Source: Gemmataceae bacterium (GTDB taxonomy: Bacteria; Planctomycetota; Planctomycetia; Gemmatales; Gemmataceae). From it: 36,791 nt of DNA. The notes under the pieces are model-generated. The model ran no database searches. It was not told the origin of the DNA and worked only from the letters and a program-made list of their open reading frames with translations. The stretch covers positions 1-36,791 of the forward strand of contig SIAQ01000047.1 in assembly GCA_009697105.1 (NCBI GenBank), given 5' to 3'. Shown piece by piece: positions 23,168 to 31,173 of this stretch. Made by a program: the position numbers and the translations under genes. The number at the start of each line of letters is the position of its first letter. Within the stretch, counting starts at the first letter, position 1.

Positions 23168-24499
23168 CTACAACTTTTCGCCGTTGTAACTCGCCCACAG
23201 GGCGTCGATCGGGTGCGCGATCGTCAGGCTGGGCTTCTTGTCGCGCAGGTAACGCCCGAGCTGGATTTGGCAGCCGAAGTTGCTCACGAAGAGGGCCTCG
23301 GCGTTGGTGTCCAGCACGTTCTTCGCCTTGCGTTCGCCCAGGCGCTCGGCCATCTCCGGCTGTGTCAGGTTGTAGCTGCCTGCAGCGCCGCAACAAATTT
23401 CGCTTTCGTTCAGCGTTGTCAATTGCAACTCGGGAATCATCTCCAGCAGTTGTCGCGGCTGCTTGCGGATTTGCTGGCCATGACACAGATGGCAGGCGTC
23501 GTGATAGGTCGCCTTCAACTTCAGCGGATGCGTCGGCTGGATCGGGCCAAGTTCGATCAGAAACTCGTTGATGTCCTTGACCTTCTTGGCGAACAATGCC
23601 GCCTTCTCCTCTTGGGGAGAACCATGAAACAAATGCCCGTAGTCCTTGAGCATCGCGCCACAGCCAGCGGCGTTGACGATGATCGCATCGACCGGGCTAC
23701 CGTCGAGCAGGAACGCGTCGCAATTCTGCTGGGCGAATTGTTTGGCAGGCTCTTCGAGCGCGGAGTGATAGTGTGGGGCGCCACAGCAGCCTTGCTTGCG
23801 TGGGATCCACACTTCGCAGCCATTCTTTTGCAGCACCTTCGCGGTGGCGTAGTTCGTCTCCGGAAAGATCGCGTCGGCTGCACAACCGGTGAACAGGGCG
23901 ACTCGGGCGCGGCGCGGGCCTTCCGCGGGCAGCACCTCCGGCAGCGAGCCGTAATGGGCTTTCAGCGGCGGCAGCATCTCGTGCATCTGCCGCAGTGAAC
24001 TGGGCAGCAGGTTGAACATGCCGAGCTTGCTCATCAAGCCGTCGATGCCCGTCCATTGCGCCAACCGCGCCGGGGCCAGGGCGAGCCGCATTCGGCCCGC
24101 GTACGGCGTAAGATTGAAGAGCAACATTCGTTGCAGCCAACTGAGGTGTTCCTTTTTCACGCCGATCTTGTGCATGTGGATGCGGAATGGTTCGATCAGC
24201 TTCGCATACTGTACGCCGGACGGACACGCCGACTCGCACGCTCGACAATCGAGGCACAGGTCGAGGTGCCCTTTCACGGCATCGTCGAGTTCGATTCGGC
24301 CATCGGTCACGGCGCGCATCAGGTAGATGCGCCCGCGTGGGCCATCGTTCTCATCGCCCAACTCGAGATACGTCGGGCACGCGGAGGTACACAAGCCGCA
24401 GTGGACGCAGTCGAGGAATAGCTCGTAGTCGATGCCAGCATCGTGCTTCGCAGGCGTGACCGGAAGCGAAATGCGAGGGGAATCAGCGGTTGCAGTCAT
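23168..24499 (-). CDS. glcF: Glycolate oxidase iron-sulfur subunit
   Basis: The 443-residue product starts at MTATADSPRI; the longer frame runs into an inverted repeat and was rejected. It has two 4Fe-4S motifs: CVHCGLCTSACP (Cys 31, 34, 37, 41) and CLDCRACESACP (82, 85, 88, 92). Two CCG domains follow, with KQGCCGAPHYHS and the final EICCGAAGSYNL. It passes electrons from the flavin subunits toward the quinone pool during oxidation of glycolate to glyoxylate. It is the last gene of the glcD - membrane protein - glcE - glcF set, separated from glcE by about 100 bp that contain a long hairpin. No ribosome site is evident before the ATG. Confidence 0.93.
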   Translation of the reverse strand: MTATADSPRISLPVTPAKHDAGIDYELFLDCVHCGLCTSACPTYLELGDENDGPRGRIYLMRAVTDGRIELDDAVKGHLDLCLDCRACESACPSGVQYAKLIEPFRIHMHKIGVKKEHLSWLQRMLLFNLTPYAGRMRLALAPARLAQWTGIDGLMSKLGMFNLLPSSLRQMHEMLPPLKAHYGSLPEVLPAEGPRRARVALFTGCAADAIFPETNYATAKVLQKNGCEVWIPRKQGCCGAPHYHSALEEPAKQFAQQNCDAFLLDGSPVDAIIVNAAGCGAMLKDYGHLFHGSPQEEKAALFAKKVKDINEFLIELGPIQPTHPLKLKATYHDACHLCHGQQIRKQPRQLLEMIPELQLTTLNESEICCGAAGSYNLTQPEMAERLGERKAKNVLDTNAEALFVSNFGCQIQLGRYLRDKKPSLTIAHPIDALWASYNGEKL

Positions 24500-24509
24500 T
24501 GTGCACAGC

Positions 24510-24591
24510 CAAGCCCAGTGGGTGAGCGCAGCGAACCCCTGGGATGTATTTGTCGGATCCCAGGGGTTCGCTGCGCTCACCTCTGGGCTTG
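24510..24591. repeat. Long inverted repeat between glcE and glcF
   Basis: Arms 24510-24545 and 24557-24591 (about 35 bp) pair with a single mismatch or bulge around an 11-nt loop. It resembles the GGAGTACCTC family at its ends (CAAGCCCA and the CCCAGGGGTTCG core), but the centre reads GCTGCGCTC instead of GGAGTACCTC. It ends 8 bp from the glcE stop and begins 11 bp before the glcF start. Confidence 0.88.
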
Positions 24592-24598
24592 GAAACCA

Positions 24599-25825
24599 TC
24601 AAATACCGGCGACGAATCGGCCGGGATTGAAGATACTCTTCGGGTCAAACTTTGCTTTCACTTCGCGCATCAGCCAGGCGTCGTTTCTCGGCGGGCCCCA
24701 AACATCGAGTGTTTTCTTCCACTCGCTGGGGCAGCGTGTGACGATCGTGCCGCTGCTCTCTCGCCAGCGTTTCAGCGTCTCAGCGGCGCGATCGAGCGAT
24801 GCATCGGCAGTCCAGTGTCCGTATACGATGCCATTGGCGGCGTGAGCCCGTAACGCTACGCCGTCGCGGTCGGCATTCAAGCCGAACGTAGCGACAGCGC
24901 TCGGCAGCACGCTTGCTTTCAGCACGAGTTCGTCGCCGGGTCGATGGGCAAACTCCACGAGGGAATCCCAGAGTGGCTGGGCAGTGAAATCGACGCGTGC
25001 TTCCAGTTTCGCGAGTATGCCGACCTCTTTGACAAGCTGTTGCACCTGCCAGCTAACCGCATCGGCGTTGCCCTCGTAACCGACGAGCAACACCCAGGCC
25101 GCATCAGGCACGGGCAGATGCGCTTGGTCAAATACGCGTCGCGCTGCCAGACGATTGAGCAGATCGAGGCAGATCGGGCGAGTGCGCGAGCCGTGCAGGT
25201 TCGCGAGGATCGATTCAACCTTGTCGGCATCGCAAGCAAGGCTGATGATCGCCTGTTCCTCGGCTAATGGACGCAGCTTGAGCGTCACCTGGGTGATGAT
25301 GCCGAGCGTGCCAAGCGAGCCGGTGAGAAGTTTGCAGATGTCATAGCCGGCGACGTTCTTGACGACGCGTCCGCCGGCCTTGAATTCGTTGCCTTCGTCG
25401 TTCAGCGCGCTAATGCCGATGACGTAGTCGCGCAGTGTGCCGAATCCGTATCGACGGGGTCCGCTGGTATTGGCAGCGATGATGCCGCCGAGCGTCGCAC
25501 GATCCGCGTGGGCGACATCGATCGGCAAGCGGAGCTTTTCACGGGCGAGCGTGTCGCGCAGTTCACGGATGATGATGCCCGCTTCGACGGTGACGGTCAT
25601 GTCACGAGCAGGAAAATCGATGATCCGCGTCAGGCCGCCCATGCTAACGGCTTGGCCTGGGCGCGTCGGCGGCGTGCCCAGCGAGAGCTTTGTGCCGCCG
25701 CCCACAGGATAGAGCGCGGTCGATCCCGCAGCAGCCACGCGGATGACCTGAGCAAGCTCGGCGGTCGTCGTCGGTGTCGTCATCGAGAGCGGGCCGAACC
25801 CGTCGATATGTGTTGTCGTTGGCAT
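24599..25825 (-). CDS. glcE: Glycolate oxidase FAD-binding subunit
   Basis: The 408-residue product starts at MPTTTHIDGFGPL, with an AAGGAA site upstream. It has an FAD-binding type 4 domain, with the flavin loop YPVGGGTKLSLG (39-50) and the later GGIIAANTSGPRRYGFG and GRVVKNVAGYDICKLLTGSLG motifs typical of GlcE. It lacks the large C-terminal oxidase domain of GlcD, as expected for this subunit. It works with GlcD and GlcF in membrane-associated glycolate oxidation. It lies between two inverted repeats (25838-25904 in front, 24510-24591 behind). Confidence 0.92.
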   Translation of the reverse strand: MPTTTHIDGFGPLSMTTPTTTAELAQVIRVAAAGSTALYPVGGGTKLSLGTPPTRPGQAVSMGGLTRIIDFPARDMTVTVEAGIIIRELRDTLAREKLRLPIDVAHADRATLGGIIAANTSGPRRYGFGTLRDYVIGISALNDEGNEFKAGGRVVKNVAGYDICKLLTGSLGTLGIITQVTLKLRPLAEEQAIISLACDADKVESILANLHGSRTRPICLDLLNRLAARRVFDQAHLPVPDAAWVLLVGYEGNADAVSWQVQQLVKEVGILAKLEARVDFTAQPLWDSLVEFAHRPGDELVLKASVLPSAVATFGLNADRDGVALRAHAANGIVYGHWTADASLDRAAETLKRWRESSGTIVTRCPSEWKKTLDVWGPPRNDAWLMREVKAKFDPKSIFNPGRFVAGI

Positions 25826-25837
25826 GGTTCCTTTTTT

Positions 25838-25904
25838 CAGAGCGACGCACGAAGTAAGTGGTTTAAGTGACAAATACAAACCACTTACTGCGTGCGTGGC
25901 TCTG
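25838..25904. repeat. 27-bp inverted repeat upstream of glcE
   Basis: Arms 25838-25864 and 25878-25904 are complementary at 25 of 27 positions (core AAGTAAGTGGTTT), with a 13-nt loop. It sits between the membrane-protein stop and the glcE ribosome site. Its sequence is unrelated to the other repeat families here. Confidence 0.85.
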
Positions 25905-25921
25905 ACTCCGTTGCAAATGCC

Positions 25922-26413
25922 TCACGAAAAATTAAATGGATTGTCATCTGGCGCCGGCGCACGTTTCGCGGGCGAATTCTTCTTTGGCGCCGTCTTCGTC
26001 CGTGCGGGTTCCGGCTCCGCGAATCCAAACGGGGCCGTGGCGGGTTCGTCCTCGCCGGCCGTTGACGGAAACGGTTCGCTGGCTGTACTCGCCGAACTTT
26101 TCCCTTTCCCTGCACGAGGCACACGCTTAAGAAACATCACGCGATACACGAGCGCGAAAGTCACAAACCAACAGACACCGATCAGCGACCAGGCAACAAC
26201 GCCGGCGTCGATAGCGTCCGAACCGAACAATAATTGCAAGCATTTCCAAATACCGAGCGCCATTGGCAGTGAGCTTACCTGCACCAACCCGATGAGCCGT
26301 GAACGCCAGGCCGAGATGCGCTTGCCGCCCAGGAACGGCACTTCGCCGAGGAACAACAGCGCCACGCCTAGAGTCATCATGATGAACCCGACGAGAATCA
26401 GCGCGATCATCAT
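25922..26413 (-). CDS. Small membrane protein inside the glycolate oxidase cluster
   Basis: The 163-residue product has three hydrophobic segments (about 2-24, 44-62 and 70-93). A Pro/Ala/Lys-rich cytoplasmic-looking tail follows (about 95-163, ending DDNPFNFS). I do not recognise a family. Its position between glcD and glcE on the same strand could mean co-transcription, and a role as membrane anchor or in quinone coupling can be imagined, but nothing in the sequence shows it. The start could be either of two adjacent ATG codons, and no strong ribosome site is present. Confidence 0.75.
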   Translation of the reverse strand: MMIALILVGFIMMTLGVALLFLGEVPFLGGKRISAWRSRLIGLVQVSSLPMALGIWKCLQLLFGSDAIDAGVVAWSLIGVCWFVTFALVYRVMFLKRVPRAGKGKSSASTASEPFPSTAGEDEPATAPFGFAEPEPARTKTAPKKNSPAKRAPAPDDNPFNFS

Positions 26414-26433
26414 GACAAAGGGCCTCGTGCATT

Positions 26434-26491
26434 TTCCGCTTGCGGCTTAGCGATCAAGAGACGCCATACGAGCGCTAAGCCGCAAGCGGAA
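26434..26491. repeat. Inverted repeat, CGCTTGCGGCTTAGCG family (copy 2)
   Basis: Perfect 19-bp arms 26434-26452 and 26473-26491 with a 20-nt loop. The arms match those at 28041-28098 exactly and the copy at 2461-2516 in the core. It lies 11 bp after the glcD stop and 20 bp before the membrane-protein start. Confidence 0.88.
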
Positions 26492-26502
26492 TTCAGGGAA
26501 GA

Positions 26503-27951
26503 TCACATCGCCGCATGACGGCCGGCTTTCGATTGCTCGATGCACGCCCCGGCGGTGGGCAGCATTTTCTGCGGACTACAGCGGTTTTCCGGATTGAACG
26601 CGGATCGCAGACGGACCATCATCGCCAGATCTTCCGGCGAAAACAGCTTCGGCATGAAGTCGATCTTCTCGACGCCGATCCCGTGCTCGCCCGTCACGCT
26701 GCCGCCCAATCGAATGCACTCGTCGAGAATTTCGTGGCTCGCTCCGAGTACACGCTTGACCTGATCGGCATCGCGTTCGTCGAAGAGCAATATCGGGTGG
26801 ATATTGCCGTCACCTGCATGAAACACGTTCGCGATCCGGATGTTGTACTTTGTGCCGACGGCGCGAATGAAACGCAAAATCTCCGGCAGCTTGGTGCGCG
26901 GCACGACGCCGTCTTGCGTGCAATAGCTCGGCGCGAGACGACCAACCGCCCCGAACGCCTGCTTGCGGCTCTTCCACAGCAGAAGCCGTTCCGCTTCGGT
27001 ATTGGCGCGGCGAACTTCGCGGGCGTTGTTGCGCTTGGCGATTTCGACGATGCGCTCGGCGTCTTGATCCAGCCCCGCGTCAAGCCCATCGACTTCCATG
27101 ATCAGTACAGCGCCGGCGTCGAGCGGGAAGCCAAAGCGAAACGCAGCCTCCACCGCTTGAAGGATGAGGCTATCGAGCAATTCCAAGGCACCGGGGATGA
27201 TGCCCGCGCCGATGATTTCGCTGATGGTGTTCGTCGCGTCGTCCACCGATTCAAAGACACCTAGCAGCGTGCGGTACGCTTCGGGGTTGCGCGTGATGCG
27301 CACCCACGCTTTGGTCGCCACGCCGAACGTGCCTTCGGACCCGACGATGACGCCAGTGAGATCGTAGCCCGGATTGTCCTCATGCGGCCCGCCGGTTTGC
27401 ACCACGCGGCCATCGGGCAACACGAGTTCGACACCAAGGACGTGGTTGACGGTCACGCCATATTTGAGCGTGTGCGGCCCGCCGGAGTTGGTTGCGACGT
27501 TGCCGCCGATCGTGCACGCGCCTTGGCTCGATGGGTCCGGCGCGAAGTGATACCCGTTCGGCTTGATGTGATTCGTCAGCCAAAGGTTGACGACGCCCGG
27601 CTCGATGATGGCATAGCGATCACGATAGTTGACTTCGAGGATGCGCTTCATCCGCGTCAGGGCGATCATAACCCCGCCGCCGATCGGCAGACACCCGCCC
27701 GCCAGGCTCGTTCCCGCACCGCGCGGCACAAAAGGCACACCAAGCTCGCCGCACGCTTTGACGATGGCGACGATCTGCTCGGTCGAGGTCGGGAACACTA
27801 CCACATCGGGTTTATTTTTCTCGATCGTGAAGCCGTCGCACTCGTAGACAACGAGATCGCTCGGCGAGGCCAACACGTTCGTCGGCCCAACGATCGCTCG
27901 CATGCGGTCGGCAAGTTTCGGCGCAGTCGCAGTAGTAGCAGCGGAAGTCAT
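26503..27951 (-). CDS. glcD: Glycolate oxidase FAD-linked catalytic subunit
   Basis: The 482-residue product starts at MTSAATTATAPK. The FAD-binding type 4 domain has PRGAGTSLAGG (77-87), GGNVATNSGGPHTLKYG and GVIVGSEGTFGVAT. The C-terminal FAD-oxidase domain has NVFHAGDGNIHP, with metal-binding His, and GSVTGEHGIGVEK. The length fits GlcD. It oxidises glycolate (or D-lactate in some relatives) to the 2-oxo acid with GlcE and GlcF. It is the first gene of the minus-strand cluster and diverges from the second DUF4058 gene, with an inverted repeat between them. A TTG two codons earlier is in frame, but the ATG is preferred. Confidence 0.94.
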   Translation of the reverse strand: MTSAATTATAPKLADRMRAIVGPTNVLASPSDLVVYECDGFTIEKNKPDVVVFPTSTEQIVAIVKACGELGVPFVPRGAGTSLAGGCLPIGGGVMIALTRMKRILEVNYRDRYAIIEPGVVNLWLTNHIKPNGYHFAPDPSSQGACTIGGNVATNSGGPHTLKYGVTVNHVLGVELVLPDGRVVQTGGPHEDNPGYDLTGVIVGSEGTFGVATKAWVRITRNPEAYRTLLGVFESVDDATNTISEIIGAGIIPGALELLDSLILQAVEAAFRFGFPLDAGAVLIMEVDGLDAGLDQDAERIVEIAKRNNAREVRRANTEAERLLLWKSRKQAFGAVGRLAPSYCTQDGVVPRTKLPEILRFIRAVGTKYNIRIANVFHAGDGNIHPILLFDERDADQVKRVLGASHEILDECIRLGGSVTGEHGIGVEKIDFMPKLFSPEDLAMMVRLRSAFNPENRCSPQKMLPTAGACIEQSKAGRHAAM

Positions 27952-28040
27952 GAGCAACTCAGGAGTAAGGCGAAAACCGGTCGAGTTAATTTACGAACCG
28001 CCAATCGCTTTGGTTATCCCGCGACCCAGTGTTCGCCTTC

Positions 28041-28098
28041 TTCCGCTTGCGGCTTAGCGCTCAGAGCATCCCACGCGATCGCTAAGCCGCAAGCGGAA
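28041..28098. repeat. Inverted repeat, CGCTTGCGGCTTAGCG family (copy 3)
   Basis: Perfect 19-bp arms 28041-28059 and 28080-28098, identical to those at 26434-26491, with a 20-nt loop of different sequence. It lies between the divergent starts of glcD (27951) and DUF4058 (28186), so it is not a terminator for either. Confidence 0.88.
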
Positions 28099-28139
28099 AT
28101 CCAGGTGGTTCATCTTCTCAGGTTTCGCGTTTCATACCG

Positions 28140-28145
28140 TATAAT
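28140..28145 (+). promoter_or_regulatory. Perfect -10 box (TATAAT) of the second DUF4058 gene
   Basis: TATAAT lies 40 bp before the ATG, in an A/T-rich patch (CGTATAATACAAC). No clear -35 was found. A GAGG-type ribosome site (TTCGAGGTAA) follows. Confidence 0.5.
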
Positions 28146-28185
28146 ACAACCGTCTGAAGAATTCCAGCCATTCGAGGTAAACGCG

Positions 28186-28937
28186 ATGCCTATGCATGAT
28201 TGGACCAATGTGTCTGCCGGGACGTATCACGATTCCATAATTCGTGGATTACCCACCTGAAGGAAGGACTGAATGCTGGATTACTTCCAGACCCCTACTA
28301 CGCGCTCGGCGAGCAACGCGCAGGCGACACCGGGCCGGACTTGCTGGCATTGCGAACCGTGACCGCGATGAACGACGCTGACGATTCGCCGTTTACCACG
28401 GGAAACGGTATGGTTGCCGTCCTCGATGCGACGCCGCGCGTTCATTTGTCACAAGAAGCCAGCCTCGAAGCGGCGTTCTATTTGGCGAAACGCCGAACGC
28501 TCGTGATTCGGCGCGCGACGGGTGATCGCATCGTGGCGCTCGTGGAAATCGTCTCGCCTTCAAACAAACATAACCGCGATGAAATCGAATCGTTCGTGGA
28601 CAAAGTTCTCGCGGCGTTGCGCCAGGGCATCCATGTGCTGGTGATCGATCCGTTTCCGCCGACTCGGCACGATCCGCAGGGAATCCATGGGCTGATGTGG
28701 GAAGAACTGGGCGAGCCGCCGTTTGACTTGCCCGCCGACCGTCGCCTGACCATGGTGTCGTATTGCGCGAAGTCGCCAATCATGGCTTATGTCGAACCGA
28801 CTCGCGTCAGGTTGGCGTTGACCGAGAGGCCGATGTTCTTGACGAAGACGCAATACATCCGCATGCCGTTGGAAGCGACGTACATGCAAGCCTGGGCCGG
28901 CGTCCCGCAACGCTGGCGCAGCGTGGTGGAGGGGTGA
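28186..28937 (+). pseudogene. DUF4058 family protein, frameshifted near codon 16
   Basis: The proper start MPMHDWTNVSAGTYHD at 28186 is in a frame that ends after 24 codons. One base out of register, the protein continues FHNSWITHLKEGLNAGLLP and runs to 28937. Restoring one T at about 28231-28236 rejoins TYHD to FHNSW; the total length is one base short of 251 codons. The rest is typical of DUF4058: ALVEIVSPSNKHNRDE, HVLVIDPFPPTRHDPQG and LEATYMQAW. The family's function is unknown. It is a different subgroup from the copy at 19402 (which starts MPLRDHF). Confidence 0.87.
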
Positions 28938-28940
28938 GAA

Positions 28941-29021
28941 ATCCATGGGCGAGACACTCCGAACCCATAGGATCATGCCCCCGCCATCCCATGGATTCGG
29001 AGTACCTCACCCATGGGCTTG
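28941..29021. repeat. Two-arm inverted repeat, GGAGTACCTC family
   Basis: Arms 28941-28973 and 28986-29021 pair imperfectly; the mismatches are mostly transitions, with TTCGGAGT conserved. The right arm also folds alone (CCCATGGAT/ACCCATGGG, one mismatch). It lies between the convergent DUF4058 and trpE genes. Confidence 0.8.
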
Positions 29022-29047
29022 GACCACCTTTCCCAAATATTTCCTTC

Positions 29048-30544
29048 TCACCTCAGCTGCGTCTCCGCAATCTCCAAGGCTCGCAATAAGCCCATCGCCT
29101 TGTTTTCGGTTTCCTCACGCTCGGCACTGGGCACGCTATCGGCAACGATGCCGGCGCCGGCCTGGACGTAAGCCGTCTGTCCCTTCAACACCATCGTCCG
29201 CAGGGCGATGCACGTGTCCATGTTGCCGCTGAAATCGACGTAGCCGACCGCCCCGCCATAAGGCCCTCGGCGATGTGGTTCGAGCTCGTCGATGATCTGC
29301 ATCGCTCGCACTTTCGGCGCTCCGCTCAGCGTCCCCGCCGGCAGACACGATCGCAACGCATCGAACGACGTCGTCCCTTCGCGCAGCCGCCCGGTCACGT
29401 TACTGCAAATGTGCATCACGTGGCTATAGCGTTCCACCTGCATCACGTCGCTCAGTTGCACCGTGCCGTACCGCGCGACCTGGCCGACGTCGTTGCGGCC
29501 CAGATCGACGAGCATGATGTGCTCGGCTCGTTCCTTCGGGTCGTTGATAAGTTCCTCGGCGAGCCGCTGGTCCTCCTCCTCGGACTTGCCGCGACGGCGC
29601 GTGCCGGCCAGCGGGCGGATCGTGACCTTGTCGCCTTCAACGCGAACCATGATCTCCGGCGAACTGCCGACGAGCCGCAGGTCGGGACCGCACGACAGGT
29701 AGAACATGAACGGGCTGGGATTGACGACGCGCAATGTGCGATAAATGTCAAACGGTTTCGCGGTCGTCGGCGTGGCAAAGCGCTGACTCAAGACCACCTG
29801 AAAAATATCGCCGGCGCGGATATAGTCCTGCGCTTTCTCGACGGCGCCTTCAAACGCGCCCGGCCCGAAATTCGAGGCATACGTCCGCGTGGCCGGCCCG
29901 CCTGGCGTGATGTCGCAGAGCGGCAGATCGGCATCGCGCCGCCGCAGCCTTTCGACTGTCGCGTCCACCTCGGCACAGGCTTTGTCGTAGCTCGCATTGG
30001 GATTGGCGAGATCGACATGAGCATGCGCGACGACGAGGATCGTTTTGTTGATGTGATCGAATATCACCATCCGATCGTACAGCGCGAAGCACAGGTCGGG
30101 TAAGCTGCGATCGTCCGTCGGCGGGTGATCGAGCCGTTCAACATAGCGCACGGTATCGTAGCCTGCATACCCGACGGCCCCGCCGCAAAAGCGTGGCAGA
30201 GCGGGTGTCGGCGCAGTGCGGTACGGGGTGAGCGTCTCTTCGAGCAGCTTGAGCGGGTCGTCGTGATGAAGCTCGCGCGTATGGCCATTGCGAAGATCGT
30301 CGATGCGGACGGCACGATCCCAAGCCTGGAACAGCAGAAACGGCTCCGCGCCGAGAAAGCTGTAGCGCCCCAACCGTTCGCCGCCGATGACGCTTTCAAA
30401 GAGAAACGACCAATCGCCGGCCTGGATATTGCGAAACGCGACGACCGGCGTTAGCGTATCGCCGACGAGCTGACGGTAGATCGGCACCAGGCGGTGCGTC
30501 TTCGCCAATTTCAAAAACGTATCGCGATCCGGCAAGTGAGCCAT
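29048..30544 (-). CDS. trpE: Anthranilate synthase component I
   Basis: The 498-residue product starts at [14 protein letters not shown], with GAGG nine bases upstream. The N-terminal regulatory region includes [21 protein letters not shown], which corresponds to the tryptophan-binding LLES region. The C-terminal chorismate-binding domain has [44 protein letters not shown] and [14 protein letters not shown]. It converts chorismate plus ammonia (from TrpG) to anthranilate, the first step of tryptophan synthesis, and feedback inhibition by tryptophan is likely given the conserved region. trpG, trpD and trpC are not adjacent. Confidence 0.95.
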   Translation of the reverse strand: MAHLPDRDTFLKLAKTHRLVPIYRQLVGDTLTPVVAFRNIQAGDWSFLFESVIGGERLGRYSFLGAEPFLLFQAWDRAVRIDDLRNGHTRELHHDDPLKLLEETLTPYRTAPTPALPRFCGGAVGYAGYDTVRYVERLDHPPTDDRSLPDLCFALYDRMVIFDHINKTILVVAHAHVDLANPNASYDKACAEVDATVERLRRRDADLPLCDITPGGPATRTYASNFGPGAFEGAVEKAQDYIRAGDIFQVVLSQRFATPTTAKPFDIYRTLRVVNPSPFMFYLSCGPDLRLVGSSPEIMVRVEGDKVTIRPLAGTRRRGKSEEEDQRLAEELINDPKERAEHIMLVDLGRNDVGQVARYGTVQLSDVMQVERYSHVMHICSNVTGRLREGTTSFDALRSCLPAGTLSGAPKVRAMQIIDELEPHRRGPYGGAVGYVDFSGNMDTCIALRTMVLKGQTAYVQAGAGIVADSVPSAEREETENKAMGLLRALEIAETQLR

Positions 30545-30655
30545 GCGAGCCTCGTGTGTGAATGGACCCTGCTGATTTACCAATGCGAACGTGGGGCGGG
30601 GAGAGGCGGGGCGGGAATTTCGTATTGCCGCAGTGACGGGACGTTGCGAATTCGT

Positions 30656-30772
30656 TTAGTCGCCGCCGGGAAAGATGACGAGAGAGATGATGCCGAGCAC
30701 CATCGACGCGACGGCCGAACCGCTCGACTCGTTGGCTGGCGCGGCTCGGTTCGCCATAGCGTTCGTAATCAT
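30656..30772 (-). CDS. DUF4190-like membrane fragment (38 residues)
   Basis: A short frame MITNAMANRAAPANESSGSA ends with the hydrophobic VASMVLGIISLVIFPGGD. The VASMVLGIISLV words resemble the first helix of DUF4190 proteins. A full DUF4190 domain would have a second helix; after the stop no hydrophobic continuation is visible in any frame, so this is either a one-helix small protein or a truncated remnant. No clear ribosome site. It lies 111 bp upstream of trpE on the same strand. Confidence 0.35.
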   Translation of the reverse strand: MITNAMANRAAPANESSGSAVASMVLGIISLVIFPGGD

Positions 30773-30822
30773 CGTGATTTGGGTAGGTAGAATTATACTT
30801 CGCGCCGGCAGGTTTGACACAT

Positions 30823-30880
30823 CCGAGCCTGAGCGCCAGCGAAGGGCCATTTGCTGCCCCTCGCCGGCGCTCAGGCTCGG
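30823..30880. repeat. Inverted repeat between trpE side and fabF-like gene
   Basis: Perfect 15-bp arms CCGAGCCTGAGCGCC (30823-30837) and its complement (30866-30880), with further partial pairing inside. It lies in the divergent gap between the minus-strand trpE side and the plus-strand fabF-like gene. The rest of the 400-bp gap (30773-31173) contains only the promoter at 30988-31016. Confidence 0.8.
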
Positions 30881-30987
30881 ACCGTATAGACATTCCGATC
30901 CGATCGACACAATCGCACTTCGTGGAAGAACCCGCAGAATCCGTCCAGACTTCCTGCCTGTTATTCCTATTTTTACCATATTGCCTA

Positions 30988-31016
30988 TTGATCCCAATCA
31001 TAAATCCGTGTAAATT
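30988..31016 (+). promoter_or_regulatory. Sigma70-like promoter of the fabF-like gene
   Basis: TTGATC (30988-30993) and TAAATT (31011-31016) are 17 bp apart in an A/T-rich stretch. The start codon is about 155 bp downstream, a long leader, so a second promoter may exist closer. Confidence 0.4.
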
Positions 31017-31173
31017 TGAGGTAGATGGGTAGCTTGAATCGATTACGGACAAAAATCGGGGGAATAGTGCGTGGCTGCCATCTCCTTAGCCATGCATGAT
31101 TTCTCCGTAAGATCAGTCGAATCATCATGTTAGGACAATATGTCCAGAGCAATAGTTGAGAGGGTATACGGAT

